In this document: positions 61,758-64,000 of the stretch, piece by piece | How the letters are laid out: each line of letters opens with the position of its first letter | How positions within the stretch are numbered: position 1 is the first letter of the stretch | Assembly: GCF_900101025.1 (NCBI RefSeq) | Contig: NZ_FMUH01000004.1 | Coordinates: 1 to 64,000, forward strand | Origin: Klenkia marina | Lineage (GTDB): Bacteria; Actinomycetota; Actinomycetes; Mycobacteriales; Geodermatophilaceae | Length of the DNA stretch: 64,000 nt | Reading direction: 5' to 3' | Translations under genes and position numbers: made by a program | Notes under the pieces: model-generated | Database searches by the model: none | Told to the model about the DNA's origin: nothing | What the model saw: the letters and a program-made list of their open reading frames with translations, nothing else

Positions 61758-63361
61758 CGCTCCGGGCCCGCCTGCGGGCGTGGAGCGCGGCCGGCTGGCA
61801 CGCGTGGCGCTCGTCCCTGCAGCTGCGCATCGGCGCCATCACCATGCTCGTGGCCGGCGTCGTCGTCGTGGTGGTCAGCGTGGTGCTCTTCCGGCAGATC
61901 AGCGGCCAGCTGCTCGAGGTGAAGCGCGACGCCGCCATCGACCAGGCCCAGTCCGGGGTGGCCTACGCCCAGTCGCAGGTCTCGGGCATCGCCACCGGCG
62001 ACGCCGCGAGCGTGCGCTCGACCCTGGCCCGCACCGTGCGCGAGCTGCAGAGCCGCAACGGCGAGGCCGGGAACTTCGACACCGTGCTCGTCTACCGCAC
62101 CGGCGACACGGCCCGGCCCGCGGCGAGCCGGCCCAGCCTCTACCCGGCCCTCCCGCCCGAGCTGGTCGCCGCGGTCGACGGCGGCGCGCAGGTGTGGCAG
62201 TACGCCTCGATCCCCGACGGCGCGTCCGGCACCGTGCCCACGTTGCTGGTCGGGGTGCCGGTACCGCTGGACGGGCAGGGCGGCGAGCAGGTCGACCTGT
62301 ACTACGCCTTCCCGCTGGACCAGGAGCAGGAGACCCTCTCGCTGGTGCGCAGCACGGTGGCCATCAGCGGCATCGCGCTCACGCTGTTCGTCGTCGGCAT
62401 CGGGGTGCTGGTCACCCGGCTGGTGGTCGACCCGGTGCGCCGGGCCGCGAGCAGCGCCCAACGGCTGGCCGAGGGGCAGCTGGAGGAGCGGCTGGCGGTG
62501 AACGGCGAGGACGACCTCGCCCGGCTGGCCACCAGCTTCAACGCCATGGCCGACAGCCTGCAACGGCAGATCACCCAGCTCGAGGGGTTGTCCCAGCTCC
62601 AGCAGCGGTTCACCTCCGACGTCTCGCACGAGCTGCGCACCCCGCTGACCACCGTGCAGATGGCCGCCGAGGTGCTGCACGAGTCGCGGTCGGACTTCGA
62701 CCCGCACGTGGCCCGCTCGGCCGAGCTCCTGTACGCCGAGGTCAACCGGTTCGAGTCCCTGCTGTCGGACCTGCTCGAGATCAGCCGCTACGACGCCGGA
62801 GCAGCCGAGCTGGAGGCCGAACCCACCGACCTGGGCCCGCTCGTCCGCCGGGTGGCGGCGGACATGTCCAGCCTGGCCGACCGCCTCGGCTGCCGGCTCG
62901 AGGTGCGCGCGCCCCAGCGACCGGTCATCGCCGACGTCGACGCCCGGCGGGTGCAGCGGGTGCTGCGCAACCTGGTCGGCAACGCCGTCGAGCACGGGGC
63001 CGGCCGCCCGGTCGAGCTGACCCTGGCCGCCAACCGCACGGCCGCCGCGGTCACCGTGCGCGACCACGGCATCGGCCTGACCTCGGAGGAGGCCGCGCAC
63101 GTCTTCGACCGCTTCTGGCGCGCCGACCCCGCCCGGGTGCGCACCGTGGGCGGCTCCGGGCTGGGCCTGTCGATCAGCCTGGAGGACGCCCGCCTGCACG
63201 GGGGCTGGCTGCAGGTCTGGGGCCAGCCCGACCAGGGAGCCCAGTTCCGGCTGACCCTGCCGCTGAACGCGGGGGACGATCTGACGGGCTCACCGCTGCC
63301 GCTGCGCCCGGTGGTCGTCCGCCGCCGCCCCGACAGCCGCCGTCCGGAGGGACCCCGATGA
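61754..63361 (+). CDS. mtrB: Sensor histidine kinase MtrB
   Basis: Membrane kinase partner of MtrA. In 535 residues: a short basic start, helix 1 (about 24-47), an extracytoplasmic sensor domain of about 140 residues, helix 2 (about 195-217), a HAMP domain (VVDPVRRAASSAQRLAEGQ), the phosphorylation box FTSDVSHELRTPLTT with His292, and the ATPase boxes NLVGNAVEH, VRDHGIGLT, VFDRFWR and GGSGLGLSI. Ends with a Pro/Arg-rich tail. Joined to lpqB by ATGA. Confidence 0.95.
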   Translation: MTLRARLRAWSAAGWHAWRSSLQLRIGAITMLVAGVVVVVVSVVLFRQISGQLLEVKRDAAIDQAQSGVAYAQSQVSGIATGDAASVRSTLARTVRELQSRNGEAGNFDTVLVYRTGDTARPAASRPSLYPALPPELVAAVDGGAQVWQYASIPDGASGTVPTLLVGVPVPLDGQGGEQVDLYYAFPLDQEQETLSLVRSTVAISGIALTLFVVGIGVLVTRLVVDPVRRAASSAQRLAEGQLEERLAVNGEDDLARLATSFNAMADSLQRQITQLEGLSQLQQRFTSDVSHELRTPLTTVQMAAEVLHESRSDFDPHVARSAELLYAEVNRFESLLSDLLEISRYDAGAAELEAEPTDLGPLVRRVAADMSSLADRLGCRLEVRAPQRPVIADVDARRVQRVLRNLVGNAVEHGAGRPVELTLAANRTAAAVTVRDHGIGLTSEEAAHVFDRFWRADPARVRTVGGSGLGLSISLEDARLHGGWLQVWGQPDQGAQFRLTLPLNAGDDLTGSPLPLRPVVVRRRPDSRRPEGPR

Positions 63362-64000
63362 GGGCCGGCCGCCGGGCCGCCGCGGCCGTGGCCGCGGCGG
63401 CGGCGCTGCTGGTCGCCGGCTGCACCACCGTGCCCACGAGCTCGACGCCGGTCGAGATCACCCAGGTCGCCGACCCGCCCGACGACGTCGGCATCGAGGC
63501 CCTGCCGCCGGTGCCCGGTGCCGGCCCGGAGGAGGTCGTGCGCGGCTTCGTCGACGCGATGGCCAGCACCACCCGCAACCACCCGGTCGCCCGCCAGTTC
63601 CTCACGGCCGGTGCGGCCGACACCTGGAGCGACACCGACGGCGTGACGGTCATCAGCGCCGACTACGCCCCGGTGGCCGCCGACGACGGCACCGTCGTCC
63701 TCACCGCCGGCCTGGTCGGCCGGGTGGACCCCGGTGGGGTGTTCAGCACCGGCGCCGGTCAGCCGTACTCCGCGACGTTCGACCTCGTGCAGGAGGACGG
63801 CGAGTGGCGCATCGCCTCGCCGCCGGACGGCCTGGTCCTGCTCGAACCCGACTTCATCCGCACCTACGACCAGGTGAACGCCTACTTCGTGGACCCGACG
63901 GGCACCCGCGTCGTCCCCGACCCACGGTTCCTGGTGTCGGGTGGTTCCCAGGCCACGGCCCTGGTCGACCGGCTGGTCGCCGGGGCCTCCACGGCGGTGG
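63358..64000 (+). CDS. lpqB: Lipoprotein LpqB, N-terminal part
   Basis: Third gene of the mtrAB-lpqB operon; in mycobacteria the lipoprotein binds the MtrB sensor domain and tunes signalling. Visible are the signal peptide RRAAAAVAAAAALLVAGC with lipobox LVAGC (Cys22), a Thr/Ser/Pro linker, and the start of the GerMN/Sporulation-type domain (EEVVRGFVDAMASTTRN). The ATG overlaps the mtrB stop. The gene runs past the window end, so about 214 residues of an expected near-600 are seen. Confidence 0.93.
   Translation, partial: MRAGRRAAAAVAAAAALLVAGCTTVPTSSTPVEITQVADPPDDVGIEALPPVPGAGPEEVVRGFVDAMASTTRNHPVARQFLTAGAADTWSDTDGVTVISADYAPVAADDGTVVLTAGLVGRVDPGGVFSTGAGQPYSATFDLVQEDGEWRIASPPDGLVLLEPDFIRTYDQVNAYFVDPTGTRVVPDPRFLVSGGSQATALVDRLVAGASTAV

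Overview
The window is dense, very G+C-rich actinobacterial chromosome. Gene content and order match the conserved block known from Mycobacterium tuberculosis as roughly Rv3244c-Rv3285: accA3, maf, accE, accD5, birA, a PH-domain protein, purK-purE, an acyl-CoA dehydrogenase, a TIGR03089 protein, an LCP protein, rml genes, wbbL, GDP-mannose pyrophosphorylase, fbiB-fbiA, whiB2, a zincin-like protein, a DUF3499 protein, phosphomannomutase, Trm112, a SIS protein, manA, sahH, mtrA-mtrB-lpqB. No mycolate genes are seen. SpoIID, DUF4214 and B-lectin proteins suggest a non-mycolate, soil-type actinomycete; Geodermatophilaceae is my best guess (inference, not proven).

Layout. 1-14.2 kb is mostly housekeeping: the end of a B-lectin protein, acyl-CoA carboxylase subunits with biotin ligase, Maf, a methyltransferase, SbcDC nuclease, PurK/PurE and an acyl-CoA dehydrogenase. 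14.2-21 kb holds a polysaccharide flippase, a 3-oxoacid CoA-transferase pair, a TIGR03089 protein, a PAP2 phosphatase plus UbiA pair (the decaprenyl-phosphoryl-ribose branch) and an LCP cell-wall ligase. 21-43 kb is a cell-envelope glycan region: a peptidoglycan amidase and a SpoIID protein that share the same four-unit DUF4214 tail, a Wzm/Wzt-type ABC exporter coupled to two twin glycosyltransferases and an FkbM methyltransferase, four more GT4 enzymes, two GT-C-like membrane proteins, and two tandem GDP-mannose 4,6-dehydratase homologues. 42-49 kb holds WbbL, GDP-mannose pyrophosphorylase, an AlkA-like glycosylase and all four dTDP-rhamnose genes. 48.7-50.7 kb is F420 biosynthesis (FbiA and a shortened FbiB). 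51-59 kb holds WhiB2, hypotheticals and the mannose-activation operon. 59-64 kb is SahH and the MtrA-MtrB-LpqB envelope-stress operon, cut by the window edge.

How it works together. ManA, ManB and ManC make GDP-mannose, which the Gmd-type dehydratases can turn into a 6-deoxy-4-keto sugar. RmlABCD make dTDP-rhamnose for WbbL. The glycosyltransferases, flippase and ABC exporter would build and export surface glycans, the LCP enzyme would attach them to peptidoglycan, and the amidase/SpoIID pair could remodel that peptidoglycan.

Two genome-wide habits stand out. Many first genes have a TANNNT-like -10 hexamer only 6-9 bases before the start codon, the signature of leaderless mRNA. Operon genes are joined by 4-base ATGA or GTGA overlaps. 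I used both to choose starts. No tRNA, rRNA, CRISPR array, insertion sequence or prophage was seen.
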